A DNA stretch of 64,000 nt from Aminobacter anthyllidis (GCF_018555685.1 NZ_JAFLWW010000004.1:558001-622000); one strand, 5' to 3'; counted from the first letter of the stretch, positions 53,087-62,133 are shown. A program made the numbers and translations. Notes: generated from the sequence alone by a model not told the origin.

Positions 53087-53870
53087 TAGAAACGAGGCGC
53101 TGGAATTGGTCGCCCTTGGCGTGCTTGCGGAAGCAGATGGACCAGTGGGGTCGATGCGTCTGGCGGAAGCCTTGCAGGAGGCTGGGCACGACCTGTCACA
53201 GGCGACTGCTGGTCGGTTTCTGCGCCAGCTTGACCTTCTTGGCCTCATCAAGGGCGATGGAGGAAAACGCGGCCGCACAATCACCCGGGACGGCATCGCA
53301 CGCTTGGAAGACCTGCGTGACAAGATGACCATGCGCGAGAAAAGCTCCCGTCTCATGGATGCAGCAACCGTCACGGATCTGTCGGACCTCCATGAACTCC
53401 TGTTGGTGCGGCGTGCGGTGGAAGCCGAAGGAGCTCGCCTCGCCGCACTTCGTGCAAGCGATGCCGAACTCCAGGACATTCTTGCTCAGGCGCAATCGCA
53501 TGTCCGTGACGTTAGGGCTGAACGTGTTCCGGAGGCAGAGAGCTCCACGCGCTTTCATCGAAGCATTGCCGAGGCCTCGCACAATCCGATGCTGATCTCG
53601 GTCGCGCTTGTACTGCTCGAGCCGTCGAATCCGGCGCTTACGGGCGTTCTGGAAAATGTCTCCGTGCAGTCCTCCAGAGTGGCCGGCCATGCCAACGAGC
53701 ATGTGGAGATTGCAGAAGCGCTGATCTCTCGCGATCCGGAGCGGTCGCAACGGCTGATGCATCGGCACATCTCCAGCATGATAGCGCCCGTTCAGGACAC
53801 CCTTGCAACAGGCAACGGGTTGGTCATCGAACCGCTGCTTTCCGGCGAAATTGGTCTGAAGCTGAGCTGA
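53073..53870 (+). CDS. Regulator with HTH_12-like N-terminus and FCD effector domain
   Basis: This 265-residue regulator has an unusual N-terminus: MRLAEALQEAGHDLSQATAGRFLRQLDLLGLIK resembles the winged helix found in RNase R and NrpR (HTH_12) rather than a classical GntR helix, although LSQATAGRFL occupies the place of a recognition helix. The C-terminal two thirds match the FCD domain of FadR-type GntR proteins, with metal-site histidines in STRFHRSIAEASHNPM and NEHVEIAEALISRDPERSQRLMHRHI. ATG at 53073 overlaps the previous gene. It likely binds the palindrome at 42839-42865. Confidence 0.8.
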   Translation: MMETDRNEALELVALGVLAEADGPVGSMRLAEALQEAGHDLSQATAGRFLRQLDLLGLIKGDGGKRGRTITRDGIARLEDLRDKMTMREKSSRLMDAATVTDLSDLHELLLVRRAVEAEGARLAALRASDAELQDILAQAQSHVRDVRAERVPEAESSTRFHRSIAEASHNPMLISVALVLLEPSNPALTGVLENVSVQSSRVAGHANEHVEIAEALISRDPERSQRLMHRHISSMIAPVQDTLATGNGLVIEPLLSGEIGLKLS

Positions 53871-53871
53871 C

Positions 53872-54747
53872 ATGTCATCCTCCAGACTTGCAATTGCCAG
53901 CGCCCACCATCTTGCCTACGCCCCGCAATACGTGGCCCAGGCGCTTGGGTTCTTTGAACGTGAGGGTGTAGAGGTGGAGTTGCTGGCCTGTCCAGCGGGA
54001 GATTCCGCCATCATCGATACCTTGAACAACGGTCAGGCAGATCTGGTTCTCGGCAGTGTGCTCTTTGCCTTGAGGATGGTGCAGGAAGGTCTTTCGCCGG
54101 TCCTCGTGGCCCAGAGCAATCAGAATACGCGCCACTGGCTGATGGCGCGCGAAGACCAACAAACGTTCGTATGGGGAAAACTGCGAGGCGCGACAGTCGT
54201 TGTATCGCCGACCAACGTGCCTACGCCATGGGTCGCATTCCGCCAAGCTTTGTTCAACAAAGGCTTAGCACTCGACGAAGTCGCCTTTGTGATTGGCTAC
54301 TCTGCCGAACAGGCAGTGTCCGAATTCAAGCGCGGTGTTGGAGATTTTCTGCTGGTAGACCCCGAATCCATCGAACCACGGACAGGGTTGAAGGAGGTTG
54401 CATCCGTTGCTGCTGCGCTGGGGCCTGTACCGTGGAGCGTCTATTGCAGCACATCAGTGCTCGCCGCTGAAAAGAATAGGCCTTTCGTCGCGTTTCGCCA
54501 GGCAGTCTCTGCGGCGGCTATATGGCTTTATGACAACTCAGCCCAAGAGGCATCGCGTGTACTTGCCAAGGTCTTCGCGGACAAAAGAGCAACTGACATT
54601 GCCGCACAGGTGGCACGATACCAGCGCGCAGAGCTTTGGGTGCCCGATGCCACGGTTAACCCTGCCCATGTCGCGACATGGGACGATGCACTCAGGCGCG
54701 GCGGCTTGATGCCCAATGGCCTTGGTCTGGCGCAACTCTGCCGGTAG
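53872..54747 (+). CDS. NMT1/THI5-like protein without signal peptide
   Basis: This 291-residue protein has the two-lobe NMT1/THI5-like pattern: LAIASAHHLAYAPQYVAQALGFFEREGVEVEL, then GQADLVLGSVLFALRMV and LRGATVVVSPTNVPTPWVAFRQAL. The start ATG is two bases after the regulator stop, and the N-terminus (SSRLAIASAHH) has no signal peptide. No permease for a second importer is present, so it cannot be a normal binding protein for its own transporter unless it shares the DppBC pair. Cytosolic ligand-binding or enzymatic roles are open. Confidence 0.74.
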   Translation: MSSSRLAIASAHHLAYAPQYVAQALGFFEREGVEVELLACPAGDSAIIDTLNNGQADLVLGSVLFALRMVQEGLSPVLVAQSNQNTRHWLMAREDQQTFVWGKLRGATVVVSPTNVPTPWVAFRQALFNKGLALDEVAFVIGYSAEQAVSEFKRGVGDFLLVDPESIEPRTGLKEVASVAAALGPVPWSVYCSTSVLAAEKNRPFVAFRQAVSAAAIWLYDNSAQEASRVLAKVFADKRATDIAAQVARYQRAELWVPDATVNPAHVATWDDALRRGGLMPNGLGLAQLCR

Positions 54748-54771
54748 CCTCAATAAGTCAGGACATAAGAA

Positions 54772-55614
54772 ATGAAGCTCTTGCGATATGGCGAGAAGGG
54801 CCGCGAGCGCCCGGGCCTGCTGGATCAGGACGGCTGTATTCGCGATCTTTCGGAACACATCGACGACCTGTCGGGCAACGCCTTGGAGACAGGGACGCTC
54901 ATGCGGCTCGCTGCTATTGATCCGCGCTCGTTGCCGATGATTGAGGGGGAGGTGAGGCTTGGCCCTTGCGTGGGCCGGGTCGGCAAGTTCATTGCCATCA
55001 GCCTCAATTTCGGCGACCACGCCGCCGAGGTGGAGCAGGAAGTGCCACAAGAGCCTGTGGTCTTGCTCAAAGCCACAAGTTCAATCAGCGGCCCGAACGA
55101 CGACGTCGTCATTCCACGCGGATCCACCAAGGTCGACTGGGAAGTGGAGCTTGGAGTCGTCATTGGCAAGGGCGGCGTCTACATCGACGAGGCTGACGCA
55201 CTCGATCACGTGGCAGGCTATTGCATTGTCAATGACGTGTCGGCGCGTGATTTCCAGATGGAGCGCGGCGGAACATGGGACAAGGGCAAGGGTTGCGATA
55301 CGTTTGGGCCCCTTGGCCCATGGCTCGTCACGAAGGACGAGGCTGGAGACGTAAGCAATCTGGACATGTGGCTCGAGGTCGATGGCAAGCGCTATCAGGA
55401 CGGCTCAACGCGCACGATGATTTTCGGGATCGCCGAGATCGTTTCATATGTATCTGGCTTTATGAGCCTTCAGTCAGGCGACGTGATCACGACCGGCACG
55501 CCCCCGGGCAACGGAATGGCACAGATACCCCCCGTGTTTCTCAAGCCCGGCAATGTGATGCACCTGCACATAGACAAGCTTGGTGAACAGCGACAAAGGG
55601 TGGTTTCGAGTTAA
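54772..55614 (+). CDS. Fumarylacetoacetate hydrolase family protein
   Basis: This 280-residue hydrolase has the FAH fold segments: LNFGDHAAEV, LLKATSSISGPNDDVVIPRGS, the metal-binding DWEVELGVVIGKG, YCIVNDVSARDFQ and TGTPPGNGMA. The usual reaction is cleavage or decarboxylation of acylpyruvate-type 2-oxo acids, as in 2-keto-4-pentenoate hydratase relatives. It is the last gene of the operon and follows the NMT1-like gene by 24 bases. It could process the carbon skeleton left after ring opening. Confidence 0.88.
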   Translation: MKLLRYGEKGRERPGLLDQDGCIRDLSEHIDDLSGNALETGTLMRLAAIDPRSLPMIEGEVRLGPCVGRVGKFIAISLNFGDHAAEVEQEVPQEPVVLLKATSSISGPNDDVVIPRGSTKVDWEVELGVVIGKGGVYIDEADALDHVAGYCIVNDVSARDFQMERGGTWDKGKGCDTFGPLGPWLVTKDEAGDVSNLDMWLEVDGKRYQDGSTRTMIFGIAEIVSYVSGFMSLQSGDVITTGTPPGNGMAQIPPVFLKPGNVMHLHIDKLGEQRQRVVSS

Positions 55615-56068
55615 CGTGCCAGTGCGGCGGGTCTGCGCCGATCCGGATGACTGCGATCGAGCCAAGAGAAGCTTGAGGTTTCTAAGGCGTCCCCCGACTT
55701 GAACGAAAGCTGGCGCCGGCCGCGCATGGGCTGCCTTGTCGCAGCCGGGCCACCTTTAACGTCCGCAATCTGGCGGCGTCATGGTGGAAAGGAGCAACTA
55801 ATACGAGGTCGGCAGCTATCCGCTGGATTGAGGCGGAGAGCGGACAGTCCGTTGTCGGCCCCTTTTCACGGATGCCGCCATCTCAGACGAGGCAGTTTCG
55901 CAATGGGTTGAAAACCGAACGGCTTGGCCGCTCCACCGCATCTAGGCGGGCATCGAACTAGTGATTTGATCGATAGTCGATATTTGGATTCACGATTTCA
56001 ACAAAAGCGTCTCAAGTGACAATCTTTGGCTCAGGACCTATCCACAAATCGGAGCCAGAGAGGAGTCC
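55615..56068. other. Non-coding region before the Rieske oxygenase gene
   Basis: No gene is supported in these 454 bases. A short inverted repeat at 55969-55981 is listed separately. No clear terminator for the twelve-gene operon was found. Confidence 0.45.
55969..55981. promoter_or_regulatory. Short palindrome ATCGA-N3-TCGAT upstream of the Rieske gene
   Basis: Arms ATCGA (55969-55973) and TCGAT (55977-55981) lie 88 bases before the start. The NodD-like regulator downstream belongs to a group that recognises ATC-spacer-GAT half-sites; here the spacer is seven bases rather than nine. This is a weak candidate. Confidence 0.3.
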
Positions 56069-57085
56069 ATGCCTTTTATCAGAAACACTTGGTACGCAGC
56101 AGCTTGGTCGAAAGAAATAACTCGACAGATGCTTGCACGTACGATCGCCAATGAAAAGATCGTCTTTTATCGCACCGAAGCCGGTGGTGTCGCCGCAATC
56201 GAAGATCGTTGTCCGCACCGTTTTGTTCCGCTTCATCTTGGCAGGCTTGAAGGCGACATTGTCGAGTGCGCATATCACGGACTCTGCTTTGATCCGTCAG
56301 GCGCTTGCACTCTCAACCCGCACGGAGATGGTAAGATCCCGCGCGCGGCTCGAGTGAAAAGTTATAAGGTTGTCGAGAAGTACAACGTGGCTTGGCTTTG
56401 GTTCGGCGAAGCCGAGCTGGCCGATGAAGGCCTGATCGCTGACTTCAGCATCATGACAGACCCGAGGTTTTGCACAGTCAGCAGCTATCTTCATGTCAGG
56501 GCGGGTTACCAGCTCATTTCCGATAACCTTCTCGATCTTAGCCATGGTCAATACATCCACCCAATGTTTAAGAATGCGGAGGGACCGCCACACTTCGAGC
56601 CGGAGAAGAATCCGTCAGACAACGAAGTCTGGGCACGCTTCTCGCGACCGAACCAATACCCAAACAAGTACTTCCAGATGCTCGGCTATCCGGCGGATCA
56701 GCGAGGCGACCATCGCAACTTCATGCGTTGGTCGACGCCATCACTCCTGCTACTCGACGTTGGAATGACTGGCGTTGGCCGGCCTGTCGAAGAAGGGCTA
56801 TCAATCCCCACCTCGCACCTGCTCACCCCTGAAACGGACCTTACCACTCACTATTTCTGGGCCATGTCACGTGACTTCCGCCAGGACGAAGTAGCGTTGA
56901 GTGAGGAGCTCTTGCGGGTTGGGGTAGCGGTCTTTGACGACGAAGATAAGCCAGTAATCGAGGCCCAACAGATTGCGATCGACACCAGCGAGCTGATGGC
57001 GCTCAATCCCGTCTTGCTGCAAACCGATGGGCCGGCTGTCAGAGCTCGGCGTATCGTTGACGCCAAGCTGCAAGCGGAGCGCTAG
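56069..57085 (+). CDS. Rieske [2Fe-2S] oxygenase large subunit (VanA-like)
   Basis: This is a 338-residue non-heme iron oxygenase. The Rieske cluster ligands are C48, H50, C67 and H70 (CPHR and CAYHG). The mononuclear iron triad is in NLLDLSHGQYIHP near residue 160. The length and the N-terminus (RNTWYAAAWSKEI) match vanillate O-demethylase-type enzymes. The partner reductase is at 58277 with a LysR gene between them. Such enzymes remove O- or N-methyl groups and release formaldehyde, which explains the formaldehyde genes downstream. Confidence 0.88.
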   Translation: MPFIRNTWYAAAWSKEITRQMLARTIANEKIVFYRTEAGGVAAIEDRCPHRFVPLHLGRLEGDIVECAYHGLCFDPSGACTLNPHGDGKIPRAARVKSYKVVEKYNVAWLWFGEAELADEGLIADFSIMTDPRFCTVSSYLHVRAGYQLISDNLLDLSHGQYIHPMFKNAEGPPHFEPEKNPSDNEVWARFSRPNQYPNKYFQMLGYPADQRGDHRNFMRWSTPSLLLLDVGMTGVGRPVEEGLSIPTSHLLTPETDLTTHYFWAMSRDFRQDEVALSEELLRVGVAVFDDEDKPVIEAQQIAIDTSELMALNPVLLQTDGPAVRARRIVDAKLQAER

Positions 57086-57099
57086 CATTTGACTCTTGC

Positions 57100-57134
57100 G
57101 CGCCCCGGAAAGAGCAAAGTCTCGTCCGGGGCGC
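57100..57134 (+). terminator. Hairpin after the Rieske gene
   Basis: GCGCCCCGG (57100-57108) and CCGGGGCGC (57126-57134) form a 9-bp GC-rich stem with a 17-base loop. No T-run follows; partial termination is possible. Confidence 0.5.
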
Positions 57135-57243
57135 AGCGGGCTATTCTCATTTGGATTGGCAACGAGAATGATCAAGCGATTTGTGGCCCGCGCTGCGGAG
57201 ATGAGCTAACGTGCAGGGAGCCCCAACCGTTCAAAAGCGCGTC

Positions 57244-58146
57244 ATGCGATTCCGTCACCTTGATATGAATTTGCTGGTCGCGCTGGACGCAATTCTCACG
57301 CACCAGAACATTACGCGTGCATCCGAGCGGCTGTGCTTAAGTCAATCCGCCACGAGCGGGATCCTCGCCCGTCTACGTGAGCATTTTGAGGACGACCTCG
57401 TAGTTAGAAGCGGCCGCCGCATGGCGCTCACGCCCTTGGCAGAGGAGCTAATTACCCCACTCTCCGCAATTCTCTCCGAAACAGAAAAACTCCTAGCGAT
57501 GAGGAGCGCATTTGATCCTGCGAGTTCGGACAGGCAGTTTACCATCGCCTGTTCCGACTATGTCTGGGCAACGTTAATAGTCGAAATTATTTCGCATTTG
57601 CGCCTAATTGCACCTTCGGTGAACATTTACTACCAAGGTCCGAGTTCCCGCTTCTACAAGACTGACATCGACCTTCTGATTGTCCCTGACCGATTTATGC
57701 TTGAGGATTGCCATTTTCTCCCGCTGCCCTCTAAAGCATATGTATGCATCGTTTGGGCGAACAACGATCTGATCGGCAATTCGATTTCATTGGAAGACTT
57801 TCTAGAAGTCAGGCATGCGCAAGCCTATAGTGAACGAACGACCTTTATCGAAGCCTGGTTTCTTAAGCAGTTCGGAAAGGCCCCAAGAGCAGGAATTACG
57901 GCTCCCAGCTTTACGCTGCTGCCCGATGCTTTGATCGGGACCCATTTCCTCGCATTGGTGCCCCAGGATCTAGCTGAGCGAGCGGCCGCACACCTTCCAA
58001 TTCGAACAGTTGAGGTCCCGTTTGAGCTGCCACTAATGACTGACGTCTTGCAGTGGCGCCGTTCCCATGACCGGGACCCCGGCCTGCAATGGATGCGCGA
58101 CGAAGTGGTCCGTGTTGCGGCTCAGAAATCAAAAACGAAAAACTGA
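57244..58146 (+). CDS. LysR family transcriptional regulator (NodD-like)
   Basis: This 300-residue regulator has the NodD-type start (RFRHLDMNLLVALDAILTHQNITRASERL), the HTH SQSATSGILARLREHF and the conserved FDPASSDRQFTIACSDYV, followed by IDLLIVPDRFML. The ATG at 57244 starts the normal N-terminus; a GTG 11 codons earlier is less likely. Being between oxygenase and reductase, it probably controls both. Base composition here is visibly poorer in G/C than in flanking genes. Confidence 0.88.
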   Translation: MRFRHLDMNLLVALDAILTHQNITRASERLCLSQSATSGILARLREHFEDDLVVRSGRRMALTPLAEELITPLSAILSETEKLLAMRSAFDPASSDRQFTIACSDYVWATLIVEIISHLRLIAPSVNIYYQGPSSRFYKTDIDLLIVPDRFMLEDCHFLPLPSKAYVCIVWANNDLIGNSISLEDFLEVRHAQAYSERTTFIEAWFLKQFGKAPRAGITAPSFTLLPDALIGTHFLALVPQDLAERAAAHLPIRTVEVPFELPLMTDVLQWRRSHDRDPGLQWMRDEVVRVAAQKSKTKN

Positions 58147-58276
58147 TCTATCGCGCTGACGGATAGCAGCCGTCCACAATGCCAATTTCCCCGCACCGTT
58201 GCGCTTGCTTACAATTCTAGAAGTCAGGTCTCTCCTCGACAACGTGGGAGCCGAAAATCCTGATCAATGGGTTTGT

Positions 58277-59254
58277 ATGCCGATGACCAATGAAGCTAGT
58301 CAATTTATGAACGTGCGCATCCGTCGTTTCGAGGTGATCGCAAAAGACATTGCATGCTTAGAAATTGTTCCTGCTGGTGATTTTGACCTTCCTCCCTTTT
58401 CGGCCGGATCCCACGTCGACGTTTTCATCAACGAAGGCGTCATTCGACAATACTCGATATGCAACGATCCGGCCGACCCCTCTTATTATCGCCTTGCAGT
58501 CCAAAAAGAGGCGACCTCGAGAGGCGGATCTAAAGCGATCCATGAGACATTCCACACCGATGATGTCATCCGTATCGGCCGGCCACGGAACAATTTTGGC
58601 CTCACAGCAAGTTTAACAGATGTTGTGCTAGTCGCAGGAGGAATTGGCGTCACGCCGATCCTGTCGATGGCATATCAGCTATCTATCCTGCGAGCGGAGT
58701 TCACCTTTCACCTATGCGCTCGTTCCCGGGATCGCGCGGCCTTCATCGACGAGATCGCCGCTAGTTCTTTCGCATCGAAATTTCACCTTCACCTGGATGA
58801 GGGGCCATCCCAGCAGCGCTTCGATCCCTCGCGCGTTTTTGCCGGGATAGGCCCGCAGGCCACAATCTACATTTGCGGCCCTAGAGGCTTCATGGATTTT
58901 GTCACAAACGCTGCGAAGAGTTCTGGCTGCTGCTCTGCAGACCAAATTCATATCGAAAGCTTTACGTCACTCAAAGTCGAAGGGGAGGCCGAGTTTGAGG
59001 TCGTGGCTGCGCGCAGCGGAAAGACGATTACCGTGCCCTCCGACAAGTCGATCGCCGATGCACTTATTGATGCCGGAATCGTACCGACTCTTTCTTGTGA
59101 GCAAGGCATCTGTGGAACGTGTTTGACACGAGTAATAAGTGGCGATGTCGACCACCGAGATACTTATCAGACCGAAAAAGAAAAACTCGAAAACAAACAG
59201 ATGTCCATTTGTTGTTCGCGTGCGAAATCAAAGCAATTAGTGCTCGATATATAA
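58277..59254 (+). CDS. PDR/VanB family oxidoreductase (FNR and plant-type ferredoxin domains)
   Basis: This 325-residue reductase passes electrons to the Rieske oxygenase. The flavin-binding RQYSICNDP, the NAD-binding GGIGVTPILSMAYQL and CGPRGFMDFV, and a C-terminal [2Fe-2S] site in CEQGICGTCLTRV with a last cysteine near SICC are in VanB order. The start is unsure: the frame opens at 58199, and ATGs at 58277 and 58283 lack a strong ribosome site. The N-terminal extension before 58277 is unlike VanB, so 58277 is used. Confidence 0.83.
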   Translation: MPMTNEASQFMNVRIRRFEVIAKDIACLEIVPAGDFDLPPFSAGSHVDVFINEGVIRQYSICNDPADPSYYRLAVQKEATSRGGSKAIHETFHTDDVIRIGRPRNNFGLTASLTDVVLVAGGIGVTPILSMAYQLSILRAEFTFHLCARSRDRAAFIDEIAASSFASKFHLHLDEGPSQQRFDPSRVFAGIGPQATIYICGPRGFMDFVTNAAKSSGCCSADQIHIESFTSLKVEGEAEFEVVAARSGKTITVPSDKSIADALIDAGIVPTLSCEQGICGTCLTRVISGDVDHRDTYQTEKEKLENKQMSICCSRAKSKQLVLDI

Positions 59255-59283
59255 TACTACTCAACACCAAATAGGGATCATCG

Positions 59284-60411
59284 ATGAAAACCCGCGCCGC
59301 CGTCGCCGTAGGAGCCGGAAAGCCGCTCGAGATCATGGAGGTCGACCTCGAGGGGCCGCGCGAGGGCGAGGTGCTTGTCGAGATCAAGGCGACCGGCATC
59401 TGCCACACCGACGAGTTCACGCTGTCGGGTGCCGATCCCGAAGGCATCTTCCCGGCTATCCTCGGCCATGAGGGTGCCGGTGTCGTCGTCGATGTCGGTA
59501 AGGGCGTGACCTCGCTCAAGAAGGGCGACCACGTCATCCCGCTCTACACGCCGGAATGCCGCTCGTGCCCGTCCTGCCTGTCGCGGAAAACCAACCTCTG
59601 CACCGCGATCCGCGCGACGCAAGGACAAGGGTTGATGCCTGACGGCTCCAGCCGGTTCTCGATCGGCAAGGACAAGATCTTCCATTACATGGGCTGCTCG
59701 ACGTTTTCGAACTTCACCGTGCTGCCCGAGATCGCGCTCGCCAAGGTCAACCCGGACGCGCCCTTCGACAAGATCTGCTACATCGGCTGCGGCGTGACGA
59801 CAGGCATCGGGGCGGTCATCAACACCGCCAAGGTCGAGATCGGTTCGACGGCGATTGTCTTTGGTCTCGGCGGCATCGGCCTCAACGTGCTGCAGGGCCT
59901 GCGCCTTGCCGGTGCCGACATGATCATCGGCGTCGACATCAACAATGACCGCAAGGCCTGGGGCGAAAAGTTCGGCATGACGCATTTTGTCAATCCGAAG
60001 GAGGTCGAGGGCGATATCGTGCCTTACCTCGTCAACATGACCAAGCGTGGCGCCGACCAGATCGGCGGCGCCGACTACACCTTCGACTGCACCGGCAACG
60101 TCAAGGTGATGCGCCAGGCGCTCGAAGCATCGCATCGCGGCTGGGGCGAAAGCATCGTCATCGGCGTCGCCGGTGCCGGCCAGGAGATTGCGACGCGGCC
60201 ATTCCAGCTGGTCACCGGTCGGACCTGGAAGGGCACCGCCTTTGGCGGCGCGCGCGGCCGCACCGACGTGCCGAAGATCGTCGACTGGTACATGGAAGGC
60301 AAGATCCTGATCGACCCAATGATCACGCATACGCTCAAGCTCGAAGACATCAACAAGGGCTTCGACCTGATGCATGCGGGCGAAAGCATCAGAAGCGTGG
60401 TCGTTTACTGA
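59284..60411 (+). CDS. frmA: S-(hydroxymethyl)glutathione dehydrogenase (class III alcohol dehydrogenase)
   Basis: This 375-residue zinc enzyme oxidises S-hydroxymethylglutathione formed from formaldehyde. Features include the catalytic zinc region [18 protein letters not shown] with GHEGAG, four structural-zinc cysteines in [16 protein letters not shown], and the NAD fold [12 protein letters not shown]. The C-terminal RSVVVY ends normally. It follows the VanB-like gene by 29 bases, and the codon use is richer in G/C than upstream. Formaldehyde from demethylation is the likely substrate. Confidence 0.93.
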   Translation: MKTRAAVAVGAGKPLEIMEVDLEGPREGEVLVEIKATGICHTDEFTLSGADPEGIFPAILGHEGAGVVVDVGKGVTSLKKGDHVIPLYTPECRSCPSCLSRKTNLCTAIRATQGQGLMPDGSSRFSIGKDKIFHYMGCSTFSNFTVLPEIALAKVNPDAPFDKICYIGCGVTTGIGAVINTAKVEIGSTAIVFGLGGIGLNVLQGLRLAGADMIIGVDINNDRKAWGEKFGMTHFVNPKEVEGDIVPYLVNMTKRGADQIGGADYTFDCTGNVKVMRQALEASHRGWGESIVIGVAGAGQEIATRPFQLVTGRTWKGTAFGGARGRTDVPKIVDWYMEGKILIDPMITHTLKLEDINKGFDLMHAGESIRSVVVY

Positions 60412-60428
60412 GCTCCCTTTGTGGGAGC
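60412..60428 (+). terminator. Short hairpin between class III ADH and Gfa genes
   Basis: GCTCCC (60412-60417) and GGGAGC (60423-60428) pair around TTTGT just after the stop. No T-run follows, so it is more likely an mRNA-processing hairpin than a terminator. Confidence 0.4.
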
Positions 60429-60470
60429 ATCCGCATCCAAATTTTTCTCAGCAACACGGAGCAACAAGAT

Positions 60471-61031
60471 ATGATTTCAGTATCGATACATCCCGCAGTC
60501 GACGGCGGGGTCAAACCCGGCAGCTCAAGCTTCAGCGGCGGCACGCTTGTCTGCGCCTGCGCCGACCGGCCGGTGAAGGTGGCGATCAAGGGGCAGGTCG
60601 CCCACAACCATGCCTGCGGCTGCACCAAGTGCTGGAAGCCCGAGGGCGCCAAGTTTTCTGTCGTCGCCGTCACCGCGCATGAAAACGTCACTGTGCTGGA
60701 AAACGGCGACAAGCTCGCCGTGGTCGATCCGTCAGCACTGATCCAACGCCATGCCTGCAAGGCCTGCGGCGTGCACATGTACGGTCCGGTCGAGCGCGAC
60801 CACGCCTTCAAGAGCCTCGACTTCATCCATCCCGAGCGCTTCCAGGAAGCAGGCTGGGCCGGGCCCGGTTTTGCTGCCTTCGTGTCGTCGATCATCGAGG
60901 CGGGCGTCGATCCCTCCGAGATGGACGGCGTGCGTGGCCGGCTGAAGGAACTCGGCCTCGAGCCTTACGACTGCCTTTCGCCCGGGCTGATGGACTATAT
61001 CGCGACCTGGGCGGCGAAGAAGGTGTGCTGA
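60471..61031 (+). CDS. gfa: S-(hydroxymethyl)glutathione synthase (Gfa)
   Basis: This 186-residue zinc protein of the GFA family speeds the addition of formaldehyde to glutathione. The cysteine motifs are visible as [28 protein letters not shown] and [12 protein letters not shown], with [16 protein letters not shown] near the end. It lies 59 bases after the dehydrogenase gene, the common pairing for glutathione-dependent formaldehyde oxidation. The stop is followed by a binding-protein gene rather than a formylglutathione hydrolase. Confidence 0.93.
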   Translation: MISVSIHPAVDGGVKPGSSSFSGGTLVCACADRPVKVAIKGQVAHNHACGCTKCWKPEGAKFSVVAVTAHENVTVLENGDKLAVVDPSALIQRHACKACGVHMYGPVERDHAFKSLDFIHPERFQEAGWAGPGFAAFVSSIIEAGVDPSEMDGVRGRLKELGLEPYDCLSPGLMDYIATWAAKKVC

Positions 61032-61136
61032 AGTCATAACCAGTCAAGATATCCATCGTTGGGCCACTCAATAGAACGACAATTTGAAGCGACGAGGGTG
61101 GCATCCAATGGGCGATCAACACAATGGGAGAATAGC

Positions 61137-62117
61137 ATGTCGAAGATACTGAAAATCATAAGTGTGGTCCTATTTGCTGCAACTGCCGCAATGCCAATCA
61201 CATCGTGGGCAGCTGACCAGGTCAATGTGAGATTCAGCTGGAAATTGAAGGGAGAGTATGGATTCTTCTATCTCGGGAAAGAAAAGGGTTTGTATCAACG
61301 CAATAATGTCGATCCACATTTGGGCGAAGGTGCTGGAGCGCAAGCGGCTCTAGGCGCGCTTGTTCAAGGCAACGAGGACGTTGTTATTGTGCCTGCGATA
61401 TTTGCTATCTCGGCAATCCAGAAGGGCATGCCCGTCAAGATCGCGGCGATCTACCAAAAGCGCACTCCGTTCGCATTCATCTCGAAGCTGGACAACGCTG
61501 TTACCAAGCCAAGCGAACTCGAAGGCCGCTCGCTTGCAGTTTCGGTCGGTGACACCGCTACGACTTATCTGGGTGCTTTCTGCAAGGCCAACAATGTTGA
61601 TTGCAACAAAATCCAGCAAATTCAGTTAGATCCGCAACTGAAGATCCCACAATTCATGCAAGGGCGCGTCGATCTGATTACCATCTACACCAATGTGGAT
61701 CTCCCACTCATCGAACAGCGGACCGGGATGAAGTTTGCCGTCCTCGACCTTCCGAACTTTGGTTTGTCGGTGCCAGGCCTGGCGGCGGTGGTAAGCGACC
61801 GTGGCATTGCCGAAAAGCCCGACGTCCTCAAACGCTTCCTACAGTCTACCAAAGAAGCCATTGAACTTACTCGCGAGGATCCCGCATCAGCTACAGCAGC
61901 GCTACTTCAAGCCTGGAGCGCGGCTCCCTCCCAGGAATTGGTCCAACAACAAATAGTGGCAACTTCTGCGACTTTGGATACTGGGAGTGAGAAACCAATC
62001 GGGTGGATTAGCGACGACCTTATCAATGAGGCACTGGACCTAATTTCCACGAATGAGCAGATAGGCGAGCGCCGGCCTTCGTCTGATTTTTATACAAACG
62101 AGCTTTTGGAGAAATAG
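61137..62117 (+). CDS. NMT1-like ABC transporter substrate-binding protein with Sec signal
   Basis: This 326-residue binding protein has a Sec signal (about residues 1-25, ending SWAAD). The ATG at 61137 is used because the ORF start 26 codons earlier lacks a signal. The pattern VNVRFSWKLKGEYGFFYLGKEKGLYQRNNV, GNEDVVIVPAIFAISAI and KPSELEGRSLAVSVGDTATT fits the family that binds pyrimidine or sulfonate-like ligands. No permease or ATPase is next to it, so a partner must lie elsewhere. It is less rich in G/C than the preceding pair. A clear hairpin follows. Confidence 0.85.
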   Translation: MSKILKIISVVLFAATAAMPITSWAADQVNVRFSWKLKGEYGFFYLGKEKGLYQRNNVDPHLGEGAGAQAALGALVQGNEDVVIVPAIFAISAIQKGMPVKIAAIYQKRTPFAFISKLDNAVTKPSELEGRSLAVSVGDTATTYLGAFCKANNVDCNKIQQIQLDPQLKIPQFMQGRVDLITIYTNVDLPLIEQRTGMKFAVLDLPNFGLSVPGLAAVVSDRGIAEKPDVLKRFLQSTKEAIELTREDPASATAALLQAWSAAPSQELVQQQIVATSATLDTGSEKPIGWISDDLINEALDLISTNEQIGERRPSSDFYTNELLEK

Positions 62118-62133
62118 AGCCGGTGTCTGGGTT

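Noticed and set aside
59278-60375. 365-codon leftward frame opposite the class III ADH gene
   Set aside because: Almost exact antisense of a highly conserved enzyme.
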